64,000 nt of DNA from SIG307 sp045596385 (GTDB taxonomy: Bacteria > Bacillota > Clostridia > Lachnospirales > Lachnospiraceae), in contig JAZOCC010000014.1 in assembly GCA_045596385.1 (NCBI GenBank), positions 1-64,000 on the forward strand, read 5' to 3'. How positions within the stretch are numbered: position 1 is the first letter of the stretch; every line of letters starts with the position of its first letter. This document shows, one piece after another, positions 14,952 through 24,232 of the stretch. Under the pieces are notes generated by a model, which was not told the origin of the DNA, did no database searches, and was given only the letters and a program-made list of their open reading frames with translations. A program made the translations under genes and the position numbers.

Positions 14952-15614
14952 CTAGAATTGGGAGAGGAAAGCTTCCTTTCTTTGTCTGAATTGAGAATAG
15001 AAGTCCTCATCCTTCCCGTAAGGGGTTAGGAAAAACAGTTTTAAGAATACAGTCGTTACGGTATTGATGGTTTGATTGTCTGTAGCGGCTGCTATTTTTT
15101 TCTGAGTCTCGGACATAAGGCTGTGCCATTCTTTCAGAAAGGCTTCGTATTGTTCCGCATTCGGAATTCCCAACCAGTTTTTAATTTTTACCTTTGGCGT
15201 CACCGGGTTCGGGCACTCGTGTACCTGTAGGATGTAGTAAAGAGTGTCTTTTTCAAAGTAGCGTGCTAACGGAAACAGTCTGCACAGTCCCGGACGGTTT
15301 CCGTGGATGCGACAAAGGCCGTCCGGTTCTAAAAACGGGCAGGTGCCGGTCTCTTTGGAAAAGTTCAGATGGGGCAGTAAAAGTCCGTTGACAGGAGACA
15401 ATGCGATGAGTTCCCTGCTGTAAAGAAGCTCAAAGGACAGTCCTTCTCCGGTACTAAGTTGATACAGATCGTAAGGGTCCAGAGTAATGGTATCCTCCGC
15501 AAAACGACAGCAGGAAGCTCTTCCGTGACAGCCGTCGCAGCCCAGCTTTACCATATCGTTTTTGGTATATAATTTTCCGTCGGAAATTTCATTTAAATCT
15601 ACTTTATGTTCCAT
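14952..15614 (-). CDS. YkgJ-family cysteine-cluster protein
   Basis: A 220-residue protein of the Fe-S/zinc cysteine-cluster family. The motif runs LGCDGCHGRASCCR near residues 28-41, then CPFLEPDGLCRIHGNRPGLC and RLFP near 100-125: eight cysteines in the usual spacing of the family, which probably bind a metal or iron-sulfur cluster. There is no signal peptide. The start ATG has a moderate AGGAGAA site. Its closest neighbour is the ABC-2 permease gene upstream on the same strand, 70 bases away. The biochemical role of the family is not settled. Confidence 0.8.
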   Translation of the reverse strand: MEHKVDLNEISDGKLYTKNDMVKLGCDGCHGRASCCRFAEDTITLDPYDLYQLSTGEGLSFELLYSRELIALSPVNGLLLPHLNFSKETGTCPFLEPDGLCRIHGNRPGLCRLFPLARYFEKDTLYYILQVHECPNPVTPKVKIKNWLGIPNAEQYEAFLKEWHSLMSETQKKIAAATDNQTINTVTTVFLKLFFLTPYGKDEDFYSQFRQRKEAFLSQF

Positions 15615-15684
15615 CGTAAGTTCTCCTAATCAAAAAAATGTTCAGTAGTAACAAATATTGAAGAAGTTCGGTGTGTTCGGCGTA

Positions 15685-16770
15685 CTAAAAAAACATGAGA
15701 TAATAGTAAGTCGGGAAAGCATAGCGGACAGTTTTTATCCAAGGGAAAAGGGCGGATAGGTCCGTAATTACCGGTGTAAATACAAGAGTACAGAGCACCA
15801 GAACCGGGAATGCGGCACACAATACGGTGTGGTTGCGAAGCAGTGCTTCGAGAATCGAATAAAACAACAGCAGCGCAACTATGTAACACAGCAGTGCCAA
15901 AAGCTCCGGTCCCAAATCGGTAAAGGAACCGCTGATAGCCAGGCCAATCAGACAAACCAGTCCCGAAGGGAGCAGGTAGACCGGCATGGTAAGGTAAGGA
16001 TACAACAGTCTTGGTGCCCCGTGAAGACGGGCGTACAAGCCGTTTGCTTTGTCCCGTACCATTGTAAGTAAAGCGACGAAGCCACATAAAAGTAAAAACA
16101 CGGCGGTCAGTCCCCGAAGCAAAGGATGTGTAGCTGCCCGGGTACCGGAGTCCGGTGTTTCTACAGCCGGAGATTCGAAAATAACTTCAATGCGGAAGGT
16201 AGAGCCGTCTGTCAGGTGGGAGCGATAGCTTTGCTCAATCTTCTCCTTTGTCACCGGAGGCAGGGAATCGTTTCCGGTGGCGTCCTCCGTAAACGGCAGA
16301 TGGCCGGCGTCCCGTAAGGTATCCTGAAGCAAAGAAAGAGAATATTCTTCAAATAGGGCGGCATAAACCAGTTCGTTTAATATGCCGGTACAGGTGGAGT
16401 TTTCCGAGGCATATACCGTAATCAGGTTTTTCAGGCGATTGCGGTCAAGCTCTGCGCCAAGGTCTTTTTCGAACAGATAACCGCATTCGAACCGGTTGCT
16501 TTGTACACCTTTCATCAGCGCCTCTTCGGAGTCCGCATAGGAGAAGATAAATAAAGAATCTTCCGATGTTATCAGCTTTTCGCAAAGAGTCCGGGCAAGA
16601 GTATCCTCTGTATTAAGATAGATTCCCACAGGGATGCGGGAATCTTCTTCCGACGCAAAAGACTGTGAGAGGATAAACAGTGTAATCGGAAAGAGAAGAA
16701 GCAGACAGAGAAACAGCGTACGTTTGCCGATGCGTTTCAACTGCAAGGCAAAAAGGGTATGCAGGTTCAT
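15685..16770 (-). CDS. ABC-2 type permease (second)
   Basis: A 361-residue membrane protein with one N-terminal helix, a large extracytoplasmic loop (residues about 40-210) and five or six helices at the C-terminus. This is the layout of ABC-2/YhgE-like export permeases. The start overlaps the end of the first permease gene by four bases (ATGA), a mark of translational coupling. It is the fourth gene of the ABC operon. It would form a heterodimer with the first permease; the cargo is unknown. Confidence 0.75.
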   Translation of the reverse strand: MNLHTLFALQLKRIGKRTLFLCLLLLFPITLFILSQSFASEEDSRIPVGIYLNTEDTLARTLCEKLITSEDSLFIFSYADSEEALMKGVQSNRFECGYLFEKDLGAELDRNRLKNLITVYASENSTCTGILNELVYAALFEEYSLSLLQDTLRDAGHLPFTEDATGNDSLPPVTKEKIEQSYRSHLTDGSTFRIEVIFESPAVETPDSGTRAATHPLLRGLTAVFLLLCGFVALLTMVRDKANGLYARLHGAPRLLYPYLTMPVYLLPSGLVCLIGLAISGSFTDLGPELLALLCYIVALLLFYSILEALLRNHTVLCAAFPVLVLCTLVFTPVITDLSALFPWIKTVRYAFPTYYYLMFF

Positions 16771-17963
16771 TCACCCACCTCCTTTCTGCCAAAAAGGGAC
16801 AGAAGAACAAGGAGTCCCGAAAGTACCCCGAAGTGGAGCAATAAGAGCAGGCTGTCGGCAAGAGACAATGCTCCCGTAACTGCCCGGCGCAGTCCTGTGA
16901 GACAGGCTCCAAGTGGCAGGAATGGTGTCAGGCCGGAACAGAACTCCGGTAAAAAGGCGTAAGGCAGGAAGCCTCCGCCAAACAGTATCATAAACAGGCT
17001 GAGGAAAATGAACAGCAAAAGTCCGTGGCCTGTATTTTTCGTAAAGGAAAAAACCAACTGTGTGAAGGCGGTAAAGCAAAGTGTCAGACACACGAGGAAA
17101 AGGGCGGTAGCTTCGGTAAAGATAAAGCCCGGAAGCAGAATGCATGCAATACCGCCAAGGAAAAAGGTAAGGATAAGATAAAACAAAGCAAGCGGAAGAA
17201 ACAGACTGAGTTCTAAGGAAAAAGCACCCATACCGTTTCTGCGAAGCTGTTCGGAAAAGGTCTTCGGTGCAGGGGTGCCGAGAAAGCTTCCCATGCCCGC
17301 TCCGAAAAAGAGCAAAGCACAAAGAAACAAGGTACAGCCGTAATATTCCGGAAGAGATAGCGTACCGGTTGCGGTAGTGGACTTGACCGAAAATGCGGAC
17401 TCTCTGGAAAGCGCGTACTTGAGATTTTCGGTGTTGATGTCATAGTACACATCAGAGAGATGCTCTGTGATGCCGTAGGCATTATAAAGGTCGGTGGCAG
17501 CATAAATTCCGGCCTGGGAAGCGCCTAATGTACGGGAACCGGCCTCGGCGTATTTGCCGATAAAAAGCGATGGAGCCGAGGCGCCTCCCGGGAGGTACAG
17601 GCGGGCAGGAATGTTGGTGGCGTTTAATATGCCGGAAAACATATCCTTCGGAAGAATAAGCGCACCGTAGACGTCACCGTTTTCGAGGGCAGCCATTGCG
17701 GCATCCTCTGACATCTCCAAAAAGGCAAAGTTACTTGCCGCTTGGGATTCCGTAATCATCGGCAGTATCATTGCCAGATGTTCCGCCGCATCCTGATTGA
17801 CCAGAGCAATGGGAGACAGTACCGTATCCGAGGAGGCGGTGTGCTGTTTCCAGAGAAAGAAAACGGCCATACCCACAAGGAGAAGCGGGATAATTGCACC
17901 TGCAATTACCCGCGGAACTGCCTTTAGAGCTCTTTTTAATTGTAGAAAAAAGAGAACGGACAT
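16767..17963 (-). CDS. ABC-2 type permease (first)
   Basis: A 398-residue membrane protein with the same architecture as its neighbour: one helix near residues 20-40, a loop of about 190 residues outside the membrane, then about six helices. VSFTK/FSFTKNTGHGLLLF lies among the last helices. It follows the lipoprotein gene by 32 bases and overlaps the next permease gene by four. With the ATPase encoded at the head of the operon it should form an ABC exporter. Confidence 0.75.
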   Translation of the reverse strand: MSVLFFLQLKRALKAVPRVIAGAIIPLLLVGMAVFFLWKQHTASSDTVLSPIALVNQDAAEHLAMILPMITESQAASNFAFLEMSEDAAMAALENGDVYGALILPKDMFSGILNATNIPARLYLPGGASAPSLFIGKYAEAGSRTLGASQAGIYAATDLYNAYGITEHLSDVYYDINTENLKYALSRESAFSVKSTTATGTLSLPEYYGCTLFLCALLFFGAGMGSFLGTPAPKTFSEQLRRNGMGAFSLELSLFLPLALFYLILTFFLGGIACILLPGFIFTEATALFLVCLTLCFTAFTQLVFSFTKNTGHGLLLFIFLSLFMILFGGGFLPYAFLPEFCSGLTPFLPLGACLTGLRRAVTGALSLADSLLLLLHFGVLSGLLVLLSLFGRKEVGE

Positions 17964-17995
17964 GGTAGTTCCTCCTTTGGATATGGCATTATATG

Positions 17996-19429
17996 TTACT
18001 TAAAGGATATTCCGAAATCAAACATTCCGAAAATGGTGGAAAATAACGGATTTTCCTCTAAATTGGTCTTTGCCTCCAGTAAAAGTGCGATAAAATCCTC
18101 CTGACTCATGCGAAGAAGGTTACGTTCGGAGGTCGCCGGTGCAGGAATATTGCAAACGGTAGTATCTACGTAATAGTCACCGGAAAGGGAGAGGGAGAAG
18201 TCTGTACCGTACTCCAATTCTATATAATCCCAATCCATTGTAAATTTCTCGCCTTTTTGGATATCATCAAAGGAGCCGACGCAGTCAAAGAAGAAGAGTT
18301 GCGTATTATCCTCGCTTGCCTTTGCGGTGATATCGATTTCATTGTCCGTAGGATTAAATTCCCGGACCAGGTCAAAGCGGTAAGCTTTTCCGCCCATCGA
18401 GGCATCTAATACAAGCTTACATGCCTCTAACGGAGCCTTTGTACCGGTAAAGGAAGCGGTAAATGTAGCGGTGTTTTCTCCGGAGGTAACGGTGCTGACC
18501 ATATAGTTGATATAGCCGTCCTTGGTAACGGAAACGGTTACAACAATATCACCGACGGAGTCCGCCAGTTTCCGGAACTCTTCCTTGGCTTTTGTGAAGT
18601 CGGAGGCAGTCTCGTCGGATGCTCCCGTACCTAAGGCATCTATAAGAGCCTTAGAGGATTGTTCGGAATAGTCTAAACAGGCATTTATGAAATCAACGTA
18701 TGCCTGCTTCGGAATCGTGACATTATATACATTCTTTGCAGTAACAGTTTCCGGAAGAGAACTCTCTTTTTTGCCAAGTTTTTCTACAAGAATAGCCTCA
18801 TCCAGCGCTTCCCATGCGGCAAGAAGCTCCTCGGTGTCAGACGGAGCGGTGATAAGTGCCTGGGTCAATTCTGCGAAAAGGTTCTCCGGTAAGGAAAGTC
18901 CGTAGGCTTGGAACAGCTGACCGAGCATGGAATTGGAGTTTAAATCCTCCTTCATGGTGGAGAAATCTACGGTTACGCTGCTGTCTAATAACTGCGGAAC
19001 CGTAAGGAAAAGCTCGGAGCCTTGAATTTGTCCGCCTAAGGTAAGGTAGGTGGTACCGCCGTAGGTGATGTCCACGGTGGCTATGCTTTTCCGGTTTAAT
19101 AAATCGGAGGCACTGTCAAAGGAAAGGCCGAGACCGGAAAGATAACCGGCATAGCTTCCCAGATCCTTGCCGGAAATTTCCTGAATGGTAAAAGAACCGC
19201 CGGCAGAGTGGGCCTTGTATTCGTTAAGCTTTTCATTAAGCTCGGTAAGACCCAGTATGGACTCGGTAGGATTTTCGTCCACAAAGGTCTTTTGGTAAGC
19301 TTCATTCAATGCCTCCCGCGGTGTCTTTTTAGAACAACCCGTAAGGCAAAATAGCATGGTAAACAGTAAGGTGACAGTGATAAATGTGCGCAACGTACGG
19401 GAGCGCATGTTCTTGTTGGTTGTCTTCAT
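17996..19429 (-). CDS. Large lipoprotein of the ABC operon
   Basis: A 477-residue secreted lipoprotein. A basic N-terminus, the hydrophobic stretch TLRTFITVTLLFTMLFCLTG and the lipobox LTGC (Cys32) are clear. The mature part is about 445 residues, rich in Asp, Glu, Ser and Thr, with alternating beta-like segments, and no domain I can name. It sits between the ATPase and the permeases, 18 bases after the ATPase stop, so it must work with the transporter. It could receive or deliver cargo outside the membrane, as do lipoproteins in some lantibiotic or cell-wall exporters. That is inference from position. Confidence 0.8.
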   Translation of the reverse strand: MKTTNKNMRSRTLRTFITVTLLFTMLFCLTGCSKKTPREALNEAYQKTFVDENPTESILGLTELNEKLNEYKAHSAGGSFTIQEISGKDLGSYAGYLSGLGLSFDSASDLLNRKSIATVDITYGGTTYLTLGGQIQGSELFLTVPQLLDSSVTVDFSTMKEDLNSNSMLGQLFQAYGLSLPENLFAELTQALITAPSDTEELLAAWEALDEAILVEKLGKKESSLPETVTAKNVYNVTIPKQAYVDFINACLDYSEQSSKALIDALGTGASDETASDFTKAKEEFRKLADSVGDIVVTVSVTKDGYINYMVSTVTSGENTATFTASFTGTKAPLEACKLVLDASMGGKAYRFDLVREFNPTDNEIDITAKASEDNTQLFFFDCVGSFDDIQKGEKFTMDWDYIELEYGTDFSLSLSGDYYVDTTVCNIPAPATSERNLLRMSQEDFIALLLEAKTNLEENPLFSTIFGMFDFGISFK

Positions 19430-19447
19430 ATTCCCAATCCTCCTAAA

Positions 19448-20116
19448 TTAAAACTGTTGTATCAGTGTATGTTTATCCGACGTAATCGGAACCTGTAGCA
19501 GGCTGCCGTCCTTTAAAATATAAAGGGTAGAACAAAGGGAAAATTCCGCCTCCTCATGAGAGGTGAACAGGACAATCCCTCCGTTTTTTGCAAAGGTCAG
19601 CAGCTGATGATGTATCACTTCCTTGCACGGTAAATCCAGAGCAGCGGACGGTTCGTCCAAAATCAGTATTTTTGGGCTGTTTTGCAGAACGGAAGCAATG
19701 CTGACACGTTTTTTTAAGCCCTCTGACAGCTTTGCCACCGGAGTGTACATATAGTCGGCAAGTTCCATTTGACGGTATAAGGAATCGTCGGTGCTGTGTG
19801 TGACAGCTGTATCTCCTCGTTTCCAAAGCTTTAAATTATCCCGGACAGAAAGCTCCGGAAGCAACGGATTTAACTGCGGAACATAGCCGATGATATCGGC
19901 CGGTGAGCTTTTTTTTGTAAACAGCGGTGTTCCCTGATAGGAAATCGTACCGTTTGCCGGTGGCCTGACTCCCGCAAGAACGGACAGCAGAGTCGATTTG
20001 CCGCATCCGTTTTTACCGATGATGCCGATAAAGTCTCCTTCCTTTGCGGTAAAGGAGATATCCCGGAGAACTTCCTTTTTTCTGTAAGAAAACGAAATAT
20101 GCTCTATGCTAAGCAA
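19448..20116 (-). CDS. ABC transporter ATP-binding protein
   Basis: A 222-residue cytoplasmic ATPase. Walker A is GKNGCGKST near residue 32, Q-loop YVPQL, signature LSEGLKKR (in place of LSGGQ), Walker B ILILDEP, switch His in FTSHEEAE. The start is TTG at 20116: GGAAAGGA lies about nine bases before it, and the promoter whose -10 is at 20177-20172 puts the RNA start near 20165. The longer ATG frame beginning at 20200 would start inside the -35 box and is excluded. It is the first gene of the operon ATPase-lipoprotein-permease-permease. Confidence 0.85.
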   Translation of the reverse strand: MLSIEHISFSYRKKEVLRDISFTAKEGDFIGIIGKNGCGKSTLLSVLAGVRPPANGTISYQGTPLFTKKSSPADIIGYVPQLNPLLPELSVRDNLKLWKRGDTAVTHSTDDSLYRQMELADYMYTPVAKLSEGLKKRVSIASVLQNSPKILILDEPSAALDLPCKEVIHHQLLTFAKNGGIVLFTSHEEAEFSLCSTLYILKDGSLLQVPITSDKHTLIQQF

Positions 20117-20171
20117 AAGACACCGTCCTTTCCGGCAGAATCGACCGCCATAATAGTTTACTACGTACAAA

Positions 20172-20200
20172 AGTATACTATGGAACGGGGCAAAATGCAA
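20172..20200 (-). promoter_or_regulatory. Promoter of the ABC-2 operon
   Basis: On the minus strand TTGCAT (20200-20195), 17 bases, TATACT (20177-20172). It decides the TTG start of the ATPase gene. Confidence 0.7.
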
Positions 20201-20216
20201 GTCTGCCTTTCGGTAG

Positions 20217-20246
20217 CAAAAAAGGCTGCCACGCCTTGTGACAGCC
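20217..20246 (-). terminator. Terminator of hisS
   Basis: On the minus strand GGCTGTCAC pairs with GTGGCAGCC around five bases, followed by six T. Confidence 0.85.
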
Positions 20247-20267
20247 CACGCTTTCTGAAAATCGGAA

Positions 20268-21506
20268 TTATGCTCCGAATACCTTAATGTCTTCGGATTC
20301 GTTTAAAATATAGCAGCCGTAGAAGCCCTGTTCCTCCAGCTTTCCGAACAGCTTGCCCAGCTTTTTCGGACGTTCGTAAAGAACGACTTCATAGGTGCTG
20401 CGGTACTCGTCGGCTTTTGCGAGAGCAGGGAGAATATCTGCGGTATCGTAAATCACGGCAATACGCTTTTTGTCGTCCGGAATCTGATAGTTTGCAGTGG
20501 TTAAGATGCTGGCAATACGTTCAAAACCAATGGAGAAGCCAACTGCCGGAACGGACTCGTTTAAGAACTTTCCGATTAAATTATCGTAACGTCCGCCGCC
20601 TGCGATGGAGCTGCCGAAGTCTAAGGACTCGATTTCAAAAATCGTACCGGTGTAGTAGCCCTGGCCGCGCACCAGAGACTTATCGTAAACGATGGAGAAG
20701 GAATCTCCCGCAAGTTTTGTAACGGTATCGATGATATAACGTAAGCTCTCTACCGGTGCCTTGTCCTCGCAATACTTTTCCGCTTCCTCCAAGGTAAACG
20801 GAGAAATGCTCATCAGGTCGGTGAACTTCTTTACGGTATCGGCGGCAAAGCCTTTTTCCGTAAGTTCAGCGGCAACGCCCTCCGCGCCGATTTTGTCCAT
20901 TTTATCGAATACGATACATACGCTGTCCGCATCTTCCGGAGTAAAACCTGCGGCATAGATGAGATTCTTTAAGACGCGACGGTCGTTAATTTTTACCTTG
21001 AAGTTCTTGATACCTACATTTAACAGTGCCTTTGCGGTGGTGCTGATCAGCTCGATTTCGCAGTTAACGGAATCTGAGCCCAAGATGTCGATATCACACT
21101 GTACAAACTGACGAAGACGACCCTTTTGCGGACGCTCCGCACGGAATACCTGGTCAATCTGGATGCACTTAAACGGGCTCGGAAGGTCTGCTCTGTGGCA
21201 GGCATAGTAGCGGGACAGCGGTAACGTCAAGTCATAACGAAGTCCGAGGTCCGAAAGTTCCTTCGGATTTCCGGTTTCCAAAGCCTTTTCTAATTTATCG
21301 CCGCGCTTTAATACCTTGAACAACAGGTTCAGGTTTTCGCCGCCTTCGCTCTTATCCAGATTTTCGATATCCTCTAACATCGGCGTGGTAATGCGCTCAA
21401 AACCGCAGGAACGATAGGTCTCTAAAATCTTGCCCTGCAAATAGTCGCGGAGTCTGGTCTCCTTTGGTAAATAGTCGTTGGTTCCTTTTACGGATGTAAT
21501 TTTCAT
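20268..21506 (-). CDS. hisS: Histidyl-tRNA synthetase
   Basis: A 412-residue class II aminoacyl-tRNA synthetase that charges tRNA-His. Motif 1 lies near ERITTPMLED; the substrate loop is RYDLTLPLSRYYA; motif 2 is FRAERPQKGRLRQFVQCDID; the histidine A-box region includes RGQGYYTGTIFE and GGGRYDNLIG; motif 3 is VGFSIGFERI. A C-terminal anticodon-binding domain follows but is rather short. GGAGGC precedes the ATG. It lies downstream of rpsT on the same strand with an rpsT terminator between them, so its own promoter should lie at about 21507-21576, though I cannot point to it. Confidence 0.95.
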   Translation of the reverse strand: MKITSVKGTNDYLPKETRLRDYLQGKILETYRSCGFERITTPMLEDIENLDKSEGGENLNLLFKVLKRGDKLEKALETGNPKELSDLGLRYDLTLPLSRYYACHRADLPSPFKCIQIDQVFRAERPQKGRLRQFVQCDIDILGSDSVNCEIELISTTAKALLNVGIKNFKVKINDRRVLKNLIYAAGFTPEDADSVCIVFDKMDKIGAEGVAAELTEKGFAADTVKKFTDLMSISPFTLEEAEKYCEDKAPVESLRYIIDTVTKLAGDSFSIVYDKSLVRGQGYYTGTIFEIESLDFGSSIAGGGRYDNLIGKFLNESVPAVGFSIGFERIASILTTANYQIPDDKKRIAVIYDTADILPALAKADEYRSTYEVVLYERPKKLGKLFGKLEEQGFYGCYILNESEDIKVFGA

Positions 21507-21576
21507 AGTAGCCTCCTTTCACGCGAGTTTGCATCCCGCGGAGCTTCATATGGTAACGGTGTTTCGGTAATAAAAA

Positions 21577-21601
21577 GAAAAGGACCGCGCACGCGCGGCC
21601 C
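21577..21601 (-). terminator. Terminator of rpsT
   Basis: On the minus strand GGGCCGCGC and GCGCGGTCC pair around two bases, followed by TTTTCTTTTT. Confidence 0.85.
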
Positions 21602-21622
21602 TTGCTTTATACTTGCATAAAA

Positions 21623-21886
21623 TTAAGCAATGCTGTTTACGGCCTTCGTGATACGGGAAACCTTTCTTGCAGCCGTATTCTTATGGTATACACCCTTAGC
21701 AGCAGCCTTGTCGATAGCGACAACAGCTTCCTTAAGAGCGGTAGCAGCAGCAGCCTTATCGCTTGCAGCAACAGCAGCATCTACCTTCTTTACCAAAGTC
21801 TTAATCTTAGACTTAATCATCTTGTTTCTGAGAGTCTTGGTCTCGATAACTAAAATTCTCTTCTTAGCGGACTTAATATTTGCCAT
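21623..21886 (-). CDS. rpsT: 30S ribosomal protein S20
   Basis: An 87-residue basic, helical protein of the small ribosomal subunit that binds 16S rRNA. The start MANIKSAKKRI is typical of S20, and the C-terminal part is rich in Ala and Lys (KAAAATALKEA, HKNTAARKVSR). ATG at 21886 has GGAGGTG before it; longer in-frame starts lie in the leader. The leader from the promoter (RNA start near 21996) to the ATG is about 110 bases long, which could allow feedback control by S20, as known in other bacteria. Confidence 0.95.
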   Translation of the reverse strand: MANIKSAKKRILVIETKTLRNKMIKSKIKTLVKKVDAAVAASDKAAAATALKEAVVAIDKAAAKGVYHKNTAARKVSRITKAVNSIA

Positions 21887-22002
21887 GTGGAAACACCTCC
21901 TATGTTTTGGATTCGATGGACGTCCTGCATGTGGACTCCGATTCGCATGATCTTGCTGCCGCGAAGCCGGACACGGACGTTTCGACGGAAGCATACCTCT
22001 AT

Positions 22003-22031
22003 ATATTAGTATATTCGGTGGAATCTGTCAA
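22003..22031 (-). promoter_or_regulatory. Promoter of rpsT
   Basis: On the minus strand TTGACA (22031-22026), 17 bases, TAATAT (22008-22003). Confidence 0.8.
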
Positions 22032-22109
22032 TACATAATTTTAAAAAAATTACGGAAACTAGAATGGGTATAGCAGAAAGAAGAAACTCATACAATAAAA
22101 GGAGGCAGT

Positions 22110-23033
22110 ATGGTGCAGTCAGGCGGACGGACCGATTTGGCGGTAGAGCTGAGAGAAGACTTTTCGGAAGACGATGAACGTTTAAAGGGTGTTACGGTAC
22201 GGGAGGAATACTATAAACATCGGAAGGTACATGTGTCGACGGTACGGATTACGGATAATTCCGGTGCGGAAGCTATGGGCAGAGGCATCGGAACTTATAT
22301 TACGGTAGAAGCCAAAGGGCTGGCAGAGGGGGAAGAACGACTGCGCCGGTTTGTGGCGGAAACTCTGTCGGAACAGTTACTGCAATTAATGAAGGAGACG
22401 AACGAAGCGGCAAAGGAAATTCTGGTGGTGGGTCTCGGAAACCGCGAAGCTACGCCGGATGCACTGGGACCGGTAACGGTAGATGAACTGGTGGTAACCA
22501 GACATTTGATTTTACAGCTGGGAGAGGAGTTTCGAAAAAAATATCATCTAACTTCGTTCTGTGCACTGGCGGCAGGAGTCCTTGCCCAGACCGGGATGGA
22601 AAGTGGGGAAATTATCAAAAGTGTGGTGGAGGAATTGCATCCGGATATTGTTATTGCCATTGATGCGTTAGCCTCCCGCAGTACGGAACGGTTGGGAACC
22701 ACGGTGCAGATAACGGATACCGGGATTTATCCGGGAGCCGGTATCGGAAATAACCGGCAGGCTTTAAATAAAGAAACTTTGGGTGTTCCGGTAATTGCAG
22801 TGGGCGTACCGACAGTGGTGGATGCGGTAACAATTTTACGGGAACGTATGGGTGCATATCTGAGAAAAAAAGGAGTTGCGGAAGCGGAATGTGAGGAAAT
22901 ACTGACCGAAGCGGGAGAAAATAACGGACAGGTTCTGTTTGTCACGCCTAAGGGAATCGATGAACTGGTGCATCGTGCGGGGGAAACCGTAGCGGAAGCG
23001 ATTAATTTATGTTTTTGTAAAGAACTATTATAG
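22110..23033 (+). CDS. gpr: Germination protease GPR
   Basis: A 307-residue spore protease, made as a zymogen during sporulation, that degrades small acid-soluble spore proteins on germination. The N-terminus GGRTDLAVELRED contains the RTDLAVE zone where the propeptide is removed in relatives. VVGLGNREATPDALGPVTVD is the central GPR signature; TDTGIYPGAGIGNNR lies further on. AAGGAGGCAG precedes the ATG. The gene is divergent from rpsT and its stop overlaps the possible GTG start of spoIIP, so gpr-spoIIP is one unit, as in many Clostridia. Confidence 0.93.
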   Translation: MVQSGGRTDLAVELREDFSEDDERLKGVTVREEYYKHRKVHVSTVRITDNSGAEAMGRGIGTYITVEAKGLAEGEERLRRFVAETLSEQLLQLMKETNEAAKEILVVGLGNREATPDALGPVTVDELVVTRHLILQLGEEFRKKYHLTSFCALAAGVLAQTGMESGEIIKSVVEELHPDIVIAIDALASRSTERLGTTVQITDTGIYPGAGIGNNRQALNKETLGVPVIAVGVPTVVDAVTILRERMGAYLRKKGVAEAECEEILTEAGENNGQVLFVTPKGIDELVHRAGETVAEAINLCFCKELL

Positions 23034-23059
23034 TGAAAAGGGACGGAAAGGGTGAAATC

Positions 23060-24202
23060 ATGCGGGGAAAACAGTGGATTTGTCGCACATTAGCAAAACA
23101 TCGTGCGGGAACGTACGCAGGAAAACAAAAAGGAATAAGGGAGGAACAAAAGAGAAGAAAAGTGTGCGCTCTGATTTGTCTGTCGGTAGGCTTAGGTGTG
23201 CTGTACGGAAAGGAACTACCGTTATTTTATTTTCCGCCACAGGGTTATGTGGTTCTTGAGAAACTGGCAGAGACAGAAAACAGGAAAGTCAGGGAGAATA
23301 CGTTGCCGGTTCGTTATGCGGATGCGAGCGGTACGTTTTTGGAGGTATATCATGCGGAGGGAAAGGTCCCGGAGTATATCCCTCCGGTAGAAGAAATGAA
23401 GCCGGTTTCGGTAAAGCAGCTGCTGGAGGAGCGGTTTGGAGTTTTGGAGAAGGTACCCTTTCAGAGCTTTCTTTCCAACTATTATATAGAAGATGCATCC
23501 ACAAAGGCGACGGCAGAGGTAATATCCTTAACCGAACTGGCGGAGTATAAGCCTGCGATAAAAAAATCGGAGGAGCCCCAGATTCTGATTTTTCATACCC
23601 ACGGGTCGGAGGGATATGCAGACAGTAGAGCAGGAGTGGCGGATGACACGGTTATGGGTGCAGGAGAGATACTGGCAAAGGAACTCAGGGAAATCTACGG
23701 TTATAATGTGATTCATGAGACAACGGTATTTGACCGGAAGGCGGACGGTACCGATGACAGAAACAACGCCTATAACAATGCATTACCGGTGATTACAGAG
23801 ATTTTGGAGAAATATCCGAGTATCGAGGTTGTCATTGATTTACATAGGGATAGCGGTGAGGCAAGAACCTCGGTAATCAACGGAGTAAGTACCGCAAAGG
23901 TGATGCTGTTTAACGGACTTTGCAGAACAAAGGACGGTCCGATTTCCTATTATTCCAATCCGAATCTTCCGGGGAATCTCGGATTCAGTCTTCATTTGCA
24001 GATTACCGGAAATGAATTGTATCCGGGGCTGATGCACCGTATTTATTTGAAAAGCTATCGCTATAACATGCACTTAAAGGAACGGTATATTCTGGTGGAA
24101 CTCGGAACCCATAAGAATACTGTGGCGGAGGCCAAGGCAGCCATGGTTCCTTTCGCGGAGACAATCGCAACGGTACTTTCCGGAGATGACCCCGGCGTAT
24201 AA
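23060..24202 (+). CDS. spoIIP: Stage II sporulation protein P
   Basis: A 380-residue membrane-anchored peptidoglycan hydrolase needed for engulfment during sporulation, where it works with SpoIID and SpoIIM. One N-terminal membrane segment (CALICLSVGLGVLYG) precedes a linker. The amidase/endopeptidase domain starts at QILIFHTHGSEGYAD with the zinc-binding HTHG, continues through VMGAGEILAKEL, and has a second His in VIDLHRDSG. ATG at 23060 has AAAGGGTG upstream; a GTG at 23033 overlapping the gpr stop is possible but has a poor site. Confidence 0.9.
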   Translation: MRGKQWICRTLAKHRAGTYAGKQKGIREEQKRRKVCALICLSVGLGVLYGKELPLFYFPPQGYVVLEKLAETENRKVRENTLPVRYADASGTFLEVYHAEGKVPEYIPPVEEMKPVSVKQLLEERFGVLEKVPFQSFLSNYYIEDASTKATAEVISLTELAEYKPAIKKSEEPQILIFHTHGSEGYADSRAGVADDTVMGAGEILAKELREIYGYNVIHETTVFDRKADGTDDRNNAYNNALPVITEILEKYPSIEVVIDLHRDSGEARTSVINGVSTAKVMLFNGLCRTKDGPISYYSNPNLPGNLGFSLHLQITGNELYPGLMHRIYLKSYRYNMHLKERYILVELGTHKNTVAEAKAAMVPFAETIATVLSGDDPGV

Positions 24203-24232
24203 AATCTGTAAGAGGATTTCGGAGGAAAATGA

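Noticed and set aside
21507..21576. Possible T-box leader of hisS
   Set aside because: The gap to the rpsT terminator is too short for a T-box and lacks its conserved core.
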